Of a stretch of DNA of 64,000 bases, positions 23,945 to 35,710 are shown one piece after another. Location: contig BDSL01000025.1 in the NCBI GenBank assembly GCA_003116995.1, forward strand, positions 558,001-622,000, given 5' to 3'. The notes under the pieces were generated by a model. It was not told the origin of the DNA. It did no database searches and was given only the letters and a program-made list of their open reading frames with translations. The DNA is from Yamagishiella unicocca. Its lineage: Eukaryota > Chlorophyta > Chlorophyceae > Chlamydomonadales > Volvocaceae. Made by a program: the position numbers and the translations under genes. Numbering within the stretch: position 1 is the first letter of the stretch; every line of letters starts with the position of its first letter.

Positions 23945-26900
23945 TCATTGGGCCTTTTTGCGTCGCTCCTTGGCTGCCTTTGCGCCGGCCCGCTCCTCCA
24001 GCCACTGACTGGCTTGCAAGTACACAAACGCCTTCGCAAAGCCCCCGAACGCGAAGGTGATGAACGTCCTGTCGTGCAGCCAGGGCAGCCGCTCGGGAGG
24101 CGGCAGCGCCAGCCGGGCCACGTGCAGCCCCACAGCTACAGCTACCGCCAGCCCGCACCAGAGGCTCCAGCGGCGCAGGGTCCACCCCGCCAGCCCGCTA
24201 ACCGCCCTGGCCAGCAGGCCTCTCCTGGCGGCGCCCTGCTCCGCCTGGTTACGGAGCGCGATAGGAAGGCGGGCGAAGGTAATGGAACAGACGAGGTGAA
24301 CCTGGCACTGGTTTGATTCCCCTCCCCCGGTTTACTCCCAACACTCCTCCCTCCCCGGGCTTACTCCCAACACTCCTCCCTCCCCGGCGGATTTCTTGTA
24401 TACCCCTCCCCGGCGCGTACGCGTCCTGCACCCCCCACCTGAAGCTTCAGGGCCTGCTCCAGGGCCGGCGCCGCCATGACTGCGCCGTACAGACAGCACA
24501 GCGCCACGTACGGCAGCGCCACGCCATCTCGCACCAGCAGCGGGAACATGGAGAAGGACGCCAGCAGGGGCAGCCAGGCAGCTAGGGTTGGCTCCTCGCC
24601 GGCCAGCAGCGCCAGCGGCAGCAGCGGCATCAGAATCGACTTTTCATGGACCTGCGGTGTACGGCGGCCAGGACGAGCCAGCCAGCCGGGACGAGCGTCA
24701 CCTCCAGTCACCTGCAGTACTGCAGCCGCCGCTGGCCATACAATACGAGTGCAATGCGCGCACGGCACAGGCAGTACGGCAGCCGCGCGGCAAACCTGTA
24801 CTCCCGCTCGCCTCCCCCCTGCCTCGTCGTAACTCTTGCCCCTAGGTCTCCTGGCGCCGCCCCCCCGCCCGCCCCTCCGTTCTCCGTTTCCGTCCCCCAG
24901 CTCCCAAGCTGCCGTACCTGATACGAGAACATGAAGAACGCGAAGGCCGAGTTGGCCATGCAGCGCAGCAGGCCCCATCGCGTGGGGCGGCCGCCGCCGC
25001 CTCCGGCTGCCCTTCCTGCTCCTCCTACCCCTAGGATCTGGTGAGCCATGGCCGGCGCCGCCACAGTGAGTGTGGTGGCGGCGGCGGCGCGCAGCAGCGT
25101 GGGCGCATCGAAACGCGCCTTCCACTTGACCAAAAGCGAGGTACTGCACCACCAGTTGGCCACGTAATCCTCGTACAGTCCACGGCGCACGGGGAAGATC
25201 CGAGTCAGCACCTGCGAAGGTGAGTGCGACGATTACGGCGCTTACGTGTGGTTGCGGCCGGTGAGCGGTTTTAGGCTAGATGATGCACTACGTGTGGGTG
25301 GTGCAGGGCGCCCCAGGGCGCGGGGGTTGGGGACAGCCAGCGTGCCGCCACCCCTCATGTATTACAGATCAGGTCCCGTTCAAACGCCCCTGTGCATTAC
25401 CACACACCGGGGAACCGAATCGTGCTCGTCCCCTTCCGTACCTGGAGTACGGCCTCCTTGGACGAGAGGTACGGCGCCCAGCACACGGCGAAGGTGGCGA
25501 TGACCATGAGGCCCAGCTTGGCCACCGCCAACACCTGCGGCGGGGAGGGGAGGGGACATGAGCGGGGGGCGGGGCTGGGCCCTGCTTGTTTTCTGGCTAC
25601 TCCCGGGAGCCCGCGTGAACCCATCCCCGCCCGTTCCGACCGCTTCCTATCCAACTTTATCCTTTCCCGCCACACAGGTCCTCGAATAGCATGAGCCCAT
25701 CCCCGCCCGTCCTGACCGCTTCCACCTTGCCGTACCGTTAGTCGCCCGCCAAGGCCTCCCAGCTAACCATAACCTGCAATGCTCCCCCCCCACACCGCAC
25801 CTTGGCTCCAACGCCCCGGTGGTTCTTAGAGTGCAGCGCCCACCCTAGCAAATGCGCGAAAAAGGCGGGCGCGAAGAAGAGGCTCATCTGCTTGTGGTTT
25901 AGAGCCAGGCTGTACAGCACCGCCCCCAGCAGCTGCCGGCCGGCGCCGATGGCTGCCGCCGCGCCCAGCGTAAGGCCCAGGCTGATGTTGTTGTACTGGA
26001 AGTGTCCGTGGTCGATGAGGATTACTGCCGGGTTGAAGAGCAGCGCGAAGAGCGCGAGGCCGCGAGCTCGGCGGGCGGAGGGCGCGGAGCCATAGAAGAC
26101 GTACACGGCGGCGAGGCAGGCGGGGAAGTACACTGGGGGCAGGTGATGATGGGGGGCAGGCGGCGGCGCAGGTCATGTTAGCGATACCGGATAGCAGGAG
26201 GGGGTTTTGCAGGAGAAGCAAGGAGATTTGCAAGGGGGAGGGCGGTGGATAGCACCGAGGAATGTTACTTATGTCCGTGCCCGCCACTCACCCAACACGT
26301 CGGCGGCGATGACCGTGGCCCGCATCGCGATCTTAGAGCCGGGCGACTCGAAGCCATGTGACGCCACCAGCTCCACAGCTGCCGGCTCAACCGCCCGCAG
26401 CGCCACGCCGCAGAGCCAGCTCTGTGAATCCGTGGATCCGGATTCAGAGCAGGGGAGTCCGGGGCGACGGTCGGGTTTGGGTTTGGGTGCGCTGAGGTCA
26501 GCAGGAGCAACACGCACGCGCAACCCCTACAGTCGGCGGTTCGAACCCTGTCCTTAACATGAGGGGAGGTTTGCGCTTGAGGTCGTGCGGCCATGGGCAG
26601 GCGCTCTGGTGTTGCCAAGGTGACCCCCCACTCCTCCTTGCCATCCACTCCTCCATCACCTTCTTCGGGGCTCGCAGTGACTTCAGCATCACCCCGATCT
26701 CACCTCCAGTCCCCTTTGGCCCACCACCTCCTCACCTGACAGCCCTGCCGCCCCCTTCGCCACACCTGACAGCCCTGCCGCCCCCTTAACCTCACCTGAT
26801 AGCCGGATAGGGGCGGATAGTCCAGAGGCCAGTAGGACGCGTTGTTGACCGGCGAGTCAGTGTACCTATCGGGCACCAACATCAGAATCAACATCAGCAT

Positions 26901-27726
26901 CCGCACCAGTATCAGTATCAGTATCAGTATCAGTATCAGTATCAGTATCAGTATCAGTATCAGTATCAGCAGCAGCAGCAGCAGCATTACTAGCAGCAGC
27001 AGCAGCAGCATCGGCGGCAGGGGCACCAGACGAAGCGCTGTAACAGGTGACGCTCGCATGGCGGCGGAACCGGATGTCCAGAGCCTCCGGGAGGATGACA
27101 ACAACGCACGGCCGTTTCGTGTTGCGCACTAGAGAAGCGCTTAGCCGTGGTTACTGGTGTGTCGCGTCATGTGCGACCGCCCTGGGTAAGGAGCCACGCG
27201 CTGCCATCTCCAGGTTCCGAAGGCAAACTAAGGTGGCAGGAGCGCAGGGCCATGCACCACCATGGGCTGGGTACCCTGACGTGGCGCCGTACACCACCGA
27301 TATGCAGCAGCTTCCGGCTATGATACCCCCTCCATGCCTAGTCATGGCAGCCCTTACTTCCTCCGATCCCGGAACCCGTGAGCTATGTGCAGGTGCACGG
27401 AGGAGGGCCCTGCCCTTGTAACAAATGGCTAAAGTTACAAGTACCATTCTTTCACCGGCAGGTTTACAGTTAGCTCCATCCAGTGCCGCTGCGCCTCATA
27501 GTCGCCGTATTGGGGCGCATCACCGGCCCCTGCATAGCAACCCAAACCTCGTATGCCGAGCGGCAACCAGCAACGAAAGCAGCAACTTGAGCAACCAATC
27601 CAAATCCGCTGACGACGCACCAGAGTAGGATGACAGGCCGGTGAGTACGCGCACTAGGATGGCCAACAACACGAGAATGGAAGTCGACGTGAAATTGTCT
27701 GCCACATAGTCCAACAAGTTCAGCAT
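23945..27726 (-). CDS. ALG6: Dolichyl-P-Glc:Man9GlcNAc2-PP-dolichol alpha-1,3-glucosyltransferase
   Basis: ER membrane GT-C enzyme that adds the first glucose to Man9GlcNAc2-PP-dolichol, using dolichyl-phosphate-glucose. Exons: 27726-27621, 27529-27445, 26865-26796, 26421-26292, 26132-25801, 25534-25442, 25211-24918, 24651-24439, 24244-23945. Phases close to 1,623 nt (540 residues; yeast Alg6 is about 544). Family signatures are [20 protein letters not shown] (31-52; its acidic residue corresponds to the lumenal catalytic Asp known in yeast Alg6), [16 protein letters not shown] (71-86), [29 protein letters not shown], and [16 protein letters not shown]. These separate it from ALG8. About a dozen hydrophobic helices are visible. 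The protein ends KERRKKAQ, a KKXX-type ER-retrieval signal. The start is the ATG at 27726; the frame is open upstream only to a GTG. An Ala/Gly insert in exon 7 is algal in style. Confidence 0.96.
26908..26969. repeat. AGTATC hexanucleotide microsatellite in ALG6 intron 2
   Basis: About ten perfect units of AGTATC followed by short AGC runs. It lies in the 578-nt intron between ALG6 exons 2 and 3. Confidence 0.95.
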
Positions 27727-27803
27727 CCGTAAGGTACCCTCGTTACAGCTCACTGTCGCGACGCTTGATCATATATTTCATAACAATATATCAGCAACTA
27801 AGC

Positions 27804-27809
27804 TTTATA
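27804..27809 (-). promoter_or_regulatory. TATA box, ALG6
   Basis: TATAAA on the minus strand lies about 80 nt before the ALG6 start codon at 27726, in a locally AT-rich stretch. Inferred from position and sequence. Confidence 0.45.
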
Positions 27810-27810
27810 A

Positions 27811-29654
27811 GTACTTGAATACGCACTTTGCACACGGCTTACGGTGTAACGATCATGCATGTCCGTGTCTACGTCATTTCTGCGATGTGGAACCGGCATA
27901 TCGGTAGGACGGTAGCTCATTGGCAATATCAATTACAATTTATACCATACCTTTCATTATACGGGATCATAGATGGAGTGAGGGGGGCGCGACACGACGT
28001 TGCAACGACGGAATACCAGGGTGGGCCCCATTGGCCTTATGTCCTAAGACGAAGCGAGGTAATCCACCAGCCGAGTGACACAATCCCCGAGCCGAGCCAG
28101 GCAACCTCCCGAGCCGAGCGCGGCAAAACGAGCTCCGTGTGCCAGGTAACGCTGGCCCAAAAACCTTTCACAGATGATAATAATCAGATTTTGAAGTCCA
28201 CTTTACCCTAACGGCATATGGTAAAAATGCCAGGTCTATACTGCAAAATGTCAAAACGTATTTCCCGCCTTTCCTGACACAGCCATGCCCACAGCCGTTT
28301 CAGGTCCTCCTTGCCAACTGCTGCTGTCTCCAAAGCTTTTACATGTGATTGTAACACCTTGTAGAGTCCACAAATATAATGATGCCATTTGTAAAGGTGC
28401 CAGGTCGATATTGTAAATGGGTAAAGGCGTGTTTTCCCGCCGGCCTTTGGGGTCTCTCCCCGCCCCGTGGTGCCGCGGAGGGGTTCCGAGAGCTCTTCCT
28501 GACTTCGAGGATGATGGCCGGTGGACAGCGGCTGGGGTGGCCGGGGTCGGTGGCGCTGGCCGCGACAGGAAGAAGAGGGTGGCGGTGGCAGTGTGAGCTG
28601 GCGTGCTGCCGCTGGGAAAGTAGGGCTAGTGGTCAGGCGCTCCTTGTGAGCAAAAACTGGGAAGGCTGGAGGAATGATAATCTTAGGGAAGTGGGAAGGC
28701 GTCGGGGTCCCTCCGGGGGCCGTTGCAGTACGATACGTGCGTCTCGCGCGCGTCGTACACTACCGGTATGTCACGTCAGCGGTCTGCGCTGATATCAGTG
28801 CCTGCGCAGGCCGGTTGCTTGGACATCACTGCGATAGCGACTGCTGGCAGCATCTGTTAGATAGGTGGTAGTTACTTATTACCGGTATTCCTGGCTTTCG
28901 CTCCTCTGGATGTCTTCTGGATCTCTCTTCGCCCCGTCTCCCGGATGATGGAGGTGCCGATGGTTGGCTCCAGGGTGGTCCGCGCCGAGTGGGTCAGCTC
29001 CGAGCTCAGCTGCAGGCGCTTCGCGGCGCGCATGGTGATCCCTGCGCAAGTATCTTAGGAAGGCACGCCAGTAGGCGCGATGTGGTCGGACCCGACATCG
29101 CAGCTACGCGCGCATGACACTTTGGAAAGACGGTATCATAGGTAAACAAGCCGCGCCAGGTAACAAGCCTGACCGTGCACGGGTAAACCGCTATAAAAAA
29201 AGATCGACGTACTGGGTAAAAGGTAAATGGAACACTTGAAGACGCTTCTCTGCAGGCGGACAACCGCGTACACCTACCCCAGCCCCAAGACATGGGCGCC
29301 CGACGGATCGGATGGATGGTACCTCTATCCAAAGCAAATGTGCGCCTTAGGGCAGATTCGAAAGTCGGCCGCGCTCCATAGCGCTGAGGGTGGGCCGCGA
29401 GGGCTCTCACATCCCCCGTGCACCCGGGACCTGTGCGTCCGAGTGGTGGTAGTAAGGACTACCGATTAGAGTTAGAGATAGGATACCAGACCGAAAATAC
29501 GACTGGCCAAGTGCCCTACTCATGGTAATCGACTGCAAAGAAGCGTCAATCGAAACCCGCCTACCAAGAGGGTCTTGATTGTCGAAGGACTCCCGGATGG
29601 GCCACCTCAGCTGCAGGCAAAAAGCCATTGCCGAACGTCGTGCCTGCTCATTAT
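27811..29654. other. Repeat-bearing region without genes
   Basis: Short frames only. It contains two copies of a dispersed repeat (28212-28345 and 28378-28440) and otherwise unassignable sequence. No splice-consistent gene was found on either strand. Confidence 0.4.
28212..28440. repeat. Dispersed repeat family, two partial copies
   Basis: The segments GTAAAAATGCCAGGTCTATA...TTTCCCGCC and GTAAAGGTGCCAGGTCGATA...TTTTCCCGCC are diverged copies. The first continues with GCCGTTTCAGGTCCT and ACATGTGATTGTAA. A third, longer-range copy lies at 42375-42530. Confidence 0.6.
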
Positions 29655-30255
29655 TAATGCCGCTGCGGTCGGGACCGAGTTGCCGCCGGCAGCAGCGGCA
29701 GCAACCGCGCTCCTCGTAACCACCGCATCACAAGCATCCTGAAGAAGCTCCGCTGCCTGTGATCCGCGGGGAGCCGCCCACATGGGGACCTAGGAGGCCT
29801 ACCGCCCGCAAGGGGCTGCTGCTCCAGTCCTGACGGAAAATGACACGAAGGCGGGAATACGGGGGGCGCCAGCATCCTGGCGTGCTGGCGCAATCACCCC
29901 GGAGGGCGGGGGCCGCCAGAGTCCTGTTGCTCGTGACGCGATCACCCCGCCCTCATCCACACGCCCCAGTCGGAGACGCCGAACCGAACCTGCCCGCGAG
30001 CACGCAGCCGTGCCGCCGCAGGCAAAACGCAGGCAAAACGCCGGCAAAACGCCGCCGCAGGCAAAACGCAAAGCTCCTGAAGGGGCCCTACCCCAGCAGG
30101 CGCATGACACCTCCAACCCAAACCCGAGCCCACCGCATGCCGCTCTTTGAACCAAACCCAAGCCCGAAGCATGCCGTACTTGACCCCCAAACCCAGCCCA
30201 GCACATGCCGTACATGATTCCCGAAGCCCGCCCATCCCTGAGCAAAAGCACAACC
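29655..30255. repeat. Segmental repeat unit, copy 0 (partial)
   Basis: It begins CGAGTTGCCGCCGGCAGCAG and contains GAAGCTCCGCTGCCTGTGAT, a 9-bp inverted repeat around GCGCCAGCA...TGCTGGCGC, a short array of the 11-bp unit CAGGCAAAACG, and the ending CCCGCCCATCCCTGAGCAAA. It is the most diverged of the three copies and lacks the 3' half seen in the other two. Confidence 0.8.
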
Positions 30256-30259
30256 GTGC

Positions 30260-31587
30260 TTACTTCCTAAAGAAGCTCCGCTGCCTATAATCCGTCCGTG
30301 GGGAGCCGCCCACATGGGGACCTAGGGGGCCTACCGCCCGCATGGGGCTGCCGCTCCAGTCCTGCGGGAAATGACACGAAGGCGGGAATACGGGGGCGCC
30401 AGCATCCTGGCGTGCTGGCGCAATCACCCCGGAGGGCGGGGGGCGCCAGAGTCCTGTTGCTCGTGACGCGATCACCCCGCCCTCATCCACACGCCCCGGT
30501 CGGAGACGCCGAACCGAACCTGCCCGCGAGCACGCAGCCGTGCCGCCGCAGGCAAAACGCAGGCAAAACGCAGGCAAAACGCAGGCAAAACGCAGGCAAA
30601 ACGCAGGCAAAACGCCGGCAAAACGCCGCCGCAGGCAAAACGCAAAGCTCCTGAAGGGGCCCTACCCCAGGCGCATGACACCTCAAACCCAAACCCGAGC
30701 CCACCGCATGCCGCACTTTGTACCAAACCCAAACCCGAAGCATGCCGTACTTGACCCCCAACGCAGCCCAGCACATGCCGTACATGTTTCCCGAAGCCCG
30801 CCCATCCCTGAGCAAAAGCACTACGTACCGTGAAAGGACTCCGCGATGGCCAAAGAAGCTCCTCTATGGTGGGCGTCTGCTGTCCAGAAGCGTGGCGGCT
30901 AGTTTACGACGGCGGCAGCTGCTTGCCACCGCCGAAGCGCCGGTGCGGAGCTCCCCTGGAGCGTAGGGTATCTGCGGAACAACATTGACGAGGACTGCGT
31001 TAGTTGATTCGCAGTGATCTTACGCGCCAGCATCGTATTCCAACCCGCGTGCATGAACAAGCAAGTGAGCCCCGTTTACGCTGTCAACATCCTGCACCTC
31101 CCTCATCCAGCCCTCCCCCCAGGACCCGCACCTACATACCTTACCCTTTCGATGGTCGCCAGCAGGTGGGCAGCGGGTGGACAGATCGATGGAAGGCCTC
31201 GCCGGCCCTTGCAGGCGCAGGTCCTCGCAGCAGGGAGCTCCGGCCGGGGTGCAGTCGCACGTAGGTCTTGAGCGACGAAGAGCAGGAGATCTCGGGCGAC
31301 GTTGGGTGGCAAAAGGGGAATGGGAGGAAGTGGGGTCATGTCGCAGCAGTAGTTGGTGCACGGCGGTGCACAACGGTGACGACGTGTGTGCATGTGGCTT
31401 GGCACACAGGGAACGCCGGGACGAAGGGCGGGGCAAGGCACCCGCTGCACCGAAGGCTGAATGACTGACGTGAGAAAGCTGGCTGCTGAAGGCTGCGCGG
31501 GTGGCTGACGGATGGCTGACGCTGAAGAGCTGGCTGGTTGGCTGGCTGAAGTGCTGGCTGAGCAGTGCAGCAGATACCTTGCCCCAA
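30260..31587. repeat. Segmental duplication, copy 1
   Basis: About 1.25 kb from roughly 30340 onward is nearly identical to copy 2 at a constant offset of 1,791 bp (for example 31004 and 32795). Only scattered substitutions and one 3-bp indel near 31440/33234 separate them, apart from the 11-bp array. Identity stops abruptly after CAGATACCTTGCCCCAA. Confidence 0.92.
30549..30642. repeat. 11-bp minisatellite CAGGCAAAACG
   Basis: Six CAGGCAAAACG units plus one CCGGCAAAACG unit, a short CCGCCG spacer and a last unit. The matching arrays hold fewer units at 30019-30070 and five at 32362-32433, so the unit number varies between copies of the same segment. Confidence 0.9.
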
Positions 31588-32049
31588 CCGATCGATCCTC
31601 CACGCACGGAAGCAGCGCGCGGTGCGAGCAATGCAGGTCGGAAGGTTTCCCGAACCTGCCGACCTTACTTGTCACTGGCCAAGTGGCCTGCCTGCCCTGG
31701 CCATACCTCACCCCCAAACCGAAACCCAGCGGGCCACCCCCGTTCCCGGACTCAACTGTGCGTACCTTGCCGTACATTGTGCCTGCCCAGTAATGTCGCT
31801 GCAGTCGGGGTCGAGTTGCCGCCGGCCGCAGTGGTAGCAACGGCGCTCCTCGCTCGTAACCACCGCATCACAAGTACCCGAAAGAAGCTCCGCCGCCTGT
31901 ACCGGTAATCCGTGGGGAGCAGTAGTGTTTTCGTTTGGTTCACATTTCTTGAGTTATGGAACATAGGTGAGCATCAGCACTCGCTGTAAGTGACATCCCG
32001 AATGTTCATTCGCGACCCAGGGAGACCAGTGATTACGACAACAAATCCC
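31588..32049. other. Spacer between the two segmental copies
   Basis: Contains a partial relative of the repeat head (CGAGTTGCCGCCGGCCGCAG, then GAAGCTCCGCCGCCTGTACC, near 31810-31920) followed by an AT-richer tail with GTGAGCATCAGCA, which recurs near 33929. No gene. Confidence 0.5.
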
Positions 32050-33381
32050 TACCCATGCTGTAACCACCGCATCACAAGCATCCTGAAGAAGCTCCGCTGC
32101 CTGTGATCCGCGGGGAGCCGCCCACATGGGGACCTAGGAGGCCTACAGCCCGCAAGGGGCTGCTGCTCCAGTCCTGCGGGAAATGACACGAAGGCGGGAA
32201 TACGGGGGGCGCCAGCATCCTGGCGTGCTGGCGCAATCACCCCGGAGGGCGGGGGGCGCCAGAGTCCTGTTGCTCATGACGCGATCACCCCGCCCTCATC
32301 CACACGCCCCGGCCGGAGACGCCGAACCGAACCTGCCCGCAAGCACGCAGCCGTGCCGCCGCAGGCAAAACGCCGGCAAAACGCAGGCAAAACGCCGGCA
32401 AAACGCCGGCAAAACGCCGCCGCAGGCAAAACGCAAAGCTCCTGAAGGGGCCCTACCCCAGGCGCATGACACCTCAAACCCAAACCCGAGCCCACCGCAT
32501 GCCGCACTTTGTACCAAACCCAAACCCGAAGCATGCCGTACTTGACCCCCAACCCAGCCCAGCACATGCCGTACATGTTTCCCGAAGCCCGCCCATCCCT
32601 AAGCAAAAGCACTACGTACCGTGAAAGGACTCCGCGATGGCCAAAGAAGCTCCTCTATGGTGGGCGTCTGCTGTCCAGAAGCGTGGCGGCTAGTTTACGA
32701 CGGCGGCAGCTGCTTGCCACCGCCGAAGCGCCGGTGCGGAGCTCCCCTGGAGCGTAGGGTATCTGCGGGACAACATTGACGAGGACTGCGTTAGTTGATT
32801 CGCAGTGATCTTACGCGCCAGCATCGTATTCCAACCCGCGTGCATGAACAAGCAAGTGAGCCCCGTTTACGCTGTCAACATCCTGCACCTCCCTCATCCA
32901 GCCCTCCCCCCAGGACCCGCACCTACATACCTTACCCTTTCGATGGTCACCAGCAGGTGGGCAGCGGGTGGACAGATCGATGGAAGGCCTCGCCGGCCCT
33001 TGCAGGCGCAGGTCCTCGCAGCAGGGAGCTCCGGCCGGGGTGCAGTCGCACGTAGGTCTTGAGCGACGAAGAGCAGGAGATCTCGGGCGACGTTGGGTGG
33101 CAAAAGGGGAATGGGAGGAAGTGGGGTCATGTCGCAGCAGTAGTTGGTGCACGGCGGTGCACAACGGTGACGACGTGTATGCATGTGGCTTGGCACACAG
33201 GGAACGCCGGGACGAAGGGCGGGGCAAGGCACCCGCCGCTGCACCGAAGGCTGAATGACTGACGTGAGAAAGCTGGCTGCTGAAGGCTGCGCGGGTGGCT
33301 GACGGATGGCTGACGCTGAAGAGCTGGCTGGTTGGCTGGCTGAAGTGCTGGCTGAGCAGTGCAGCAGATACCTTGCCCCAA
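32050..33381. repeat. Segmental duplication, copy 2
   Basis: Second copy of the 30260-31587 segment. Its head (CACCGCATCACAAGCATCCT) is closer to copy 0 than to copy 1, while its 3' half is almost identical to copy 1. This mosaic pattern suggests unequal exchange or gene conversion. Confidence 0.92.
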
Positions 33382-34850
33382 TGATATCCCGGATGTTCGC
33401 GACCCATCCGAGGAGACGATTACGTCAACAAAATCCTGTATAGCTCGGGAGGAACGAACCCACCTGCCAAGAGCGTCTCCGGAATGGGCTACCTCAGTTG
33501 CAGGCAAAGAGCCAGTTGCCGTACGTCGTGCGCGCCTGCTCGATGATGTCGCTGCAGTCGAGCGCAGCTCGTTCCTGCCTTCCATATCTGGACCTGAGAA
33601 TGAACCAACCCACATACATACACATGCCCCAATACGTGGCAGTCAAGCCCCCACGCACGTGACTACCCGGTGCATCGCGACTCCCAGCCCACCCACCCCC
33701 GCGGACTCCATCGGAGGGCCTTACCATTAGACCGTTATGTTCTCAAAACGTATGTACGACGCCGCCACAGAAGCAATCCACGAGTTGCCACCGGCAGCTA
33801 GCTAGCAGCAACGGCGCGTCTCCTCATCGCCGCATCACCAGCAGCCGAAGGAAGCTCCGCCGCCGCCTGTGACCCGCGGGGAGCATAATTTGGTTCGGTT
33901 AACATTGTGTGAGTTGGTAATAAGATGGGTGAGCATCAGCATTGATAGCGCACAAGTCATGTTGTTCACATAAGCAGCAGGTGACGAATGCAGCGAGCAG
34001 CAGGCAGGACCGACCCAACTACCCTAACGGGGAGCCCCGACCCGCGCGTGCTGTCCCAGCCCAACTCCATACCTTCAATGCCTTCCACTTCCGAGGTCAC
34101 ACACGATGAGCTCTGTTGACGTTGACTCAATCGACTGCCTTCTTATATCTCTGGCTCCAGGCAGGCTCGTCTCGATGCGCGCGTTGCGTGTCGGAGATGG
34201 TGGTGCGGCGGCGGAAGTAGTGATGGCTCGACGAACGTAGGCGATCGCGATGGCACGGCGGGGTAAATGGAAGGTGATGGGGCAGCGCAGCGAAGGCGGT
34301 GGCGTCGCTCGCGGAGGTGGTGGCTCGGTGGAGGTGATGTGCCGACGGCGGTGATGGCGACGGCCAAGTTGTCATCGTGAGGGCGAGGTAGCCGGCTTAG
34401 TCTGAAGACCCCTCCGCACCCGGCCACCAACCCCGAGGCAGCGCACGCCGTCCCGCATGTCTAACCCGAGCCTCCCGCTAGCCGTATGATGTCCCGCCCT
34501 CGCTCCCGCCGCTTGGGCGCGTACTCTGATACAAGCCACTCCAGCACCCGACCCCCCTGTCCGACCAAAGCCCCTCCCATGCATCCCCGAATGCTGTACA
34601 ACCTTCCTGGATAACATCTCCTTGTGTAACTCCATCTTCAAGTCGAGGCCTGCCTCCGTCCAGAGCACCATCGATGACGACATCAGCTGACGGGAAGTAA
34701 GGCATTCTACCAATACCAGATACACCTGGATTATAACCGAGCATAGGTGAGTACAATGCCCTTGTTGTACTGTTCGAAAGGGCTCTCGAAAGTTGCGCAG
34801 CAGGCCAAAGGGACTCACCACTTACGGCGGCTTCCGGCTTCGCCCACAAT
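33382..34850. other. Region without a supported gene
   Basis: A further diverged repeat head lies at about 33778-33905 (CGAGTTGCCACCGGCAGC...GAAGCTCCGCCGCC). A minus-strand frame at 34849-34478 contains the coding-like stretch DVVIDGALDGGRPRLEDGVT, but no exon partners were found. Confidence 0.35.
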
Positions 34851-34867
34851 ATTCGTCTGTAATTGCA

Positions 34868-35710
34868 GCAATTGCCTCAAGACCTCAAGAGCCCTGGTAT
34901 TGCAATTCATCCTGAGCGATAAAGGAAACGGATTTGCAGGGCATAATCAGTTTTGCGAAAGCGAGTTGCAAGTAAACGTTGCGCGCATGCCGCTCCACAA
35001 CATTAGGTGACATCAGCCCGAGCGCGAAGCAGAGGCCAAAGGCGGATATAAAGCAATCCTAGCATGACCATGACAGCAGTGCCGCGCTGAGCGCTTGGAT
35101 AGCTCGTCCGTTGATTCAGGGCCATATTGCTATTTGCGAAGTATAGCGTCGGCCAGGCTGAACCCTAGGGCTCACATTGATAATTGAAGCCTCTTCAGTG
35201 AAAATCAGGCCGCCTGTAGCCGGGTTTTGGGGGTCCACTGTACTGTACTGGGTCTTGGCAGGCAGACATACATAGACGAGGAGGCCTCGGGCTCTGGTAT
35301 CGCGATTCGTCCAAGACGACCAAAGGAGCAGGATTAGCAGAAGTATAGTCAGCTTTTGCGAAAGCGGGGTCGCAAGCTTGCGTTCAGTTGCGCGCATGCC
35401 GCCGCGCGCTCCACAAATCAGCAGTCACCTCAGCTTGAGTGCAAAAGCAGGAGCCGGACCGCATAGAAGCAATAATCCTAGCAAGGCCATGAACGAAGTG
35501 CAGCGTAGCACAGTCGAGCGCTGGTCCGGGATATCGGTCCTCGCTCGCGAGGACAGATAGTGTCGACCAGACTGAACTCACCTTGATAACCGATGCCTCC
35601 TCTGCGTTACTTCCGCCGCATTTAGCCGGGTTTTGGGGGTCGGTTACTATATCGAGGACGGTCTTGCTTGAAGGCATGAAGAGAAGGCCTCGAGCCCACT
35701 TAAATGTTCG
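34868..35710. repeat. Diverged tandem duplication, unit about 420 bp
   Basis: The segment near 34880-35110 (ending AGCGCTTGGATAGCTCGTCCG) matches 35285-35550 with many substitutions and small indels; shared blocks include TTTTGCGAAAGCG and GTTGCGCGCATGCCGC. The segment at 35175-35285 (GCCGGGTTTTGGGGGTC) matches 35583-35700. No coding frame spans it. Confidence 0.7.

Noticed and set aside
24361..25152. 263-codon minus-strand open frame across ALG6 exons 7 and 8
   Set aside because: It reads exon 7 in the wrong frame and crosses an intron. The spliced ALG6 model gives family-consistent protein instead.
26500..26565. B-box-like GGTTCGAACCC in the third ALG6 intron, suggesting a tRNA or SINE
   Set aside because: No cloverleaf folds around it and no poly(A)-type tail or second copy was seen.
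29840..32545. Plus-strand frames in the segmental copies (RRQNAGKTQAKRRQNAGKT and similar)
   Set aside because: The apparent Lys/Arg-rich protein is only the 11-bp minisatellite read through; its frame shifts with unit number between copies.
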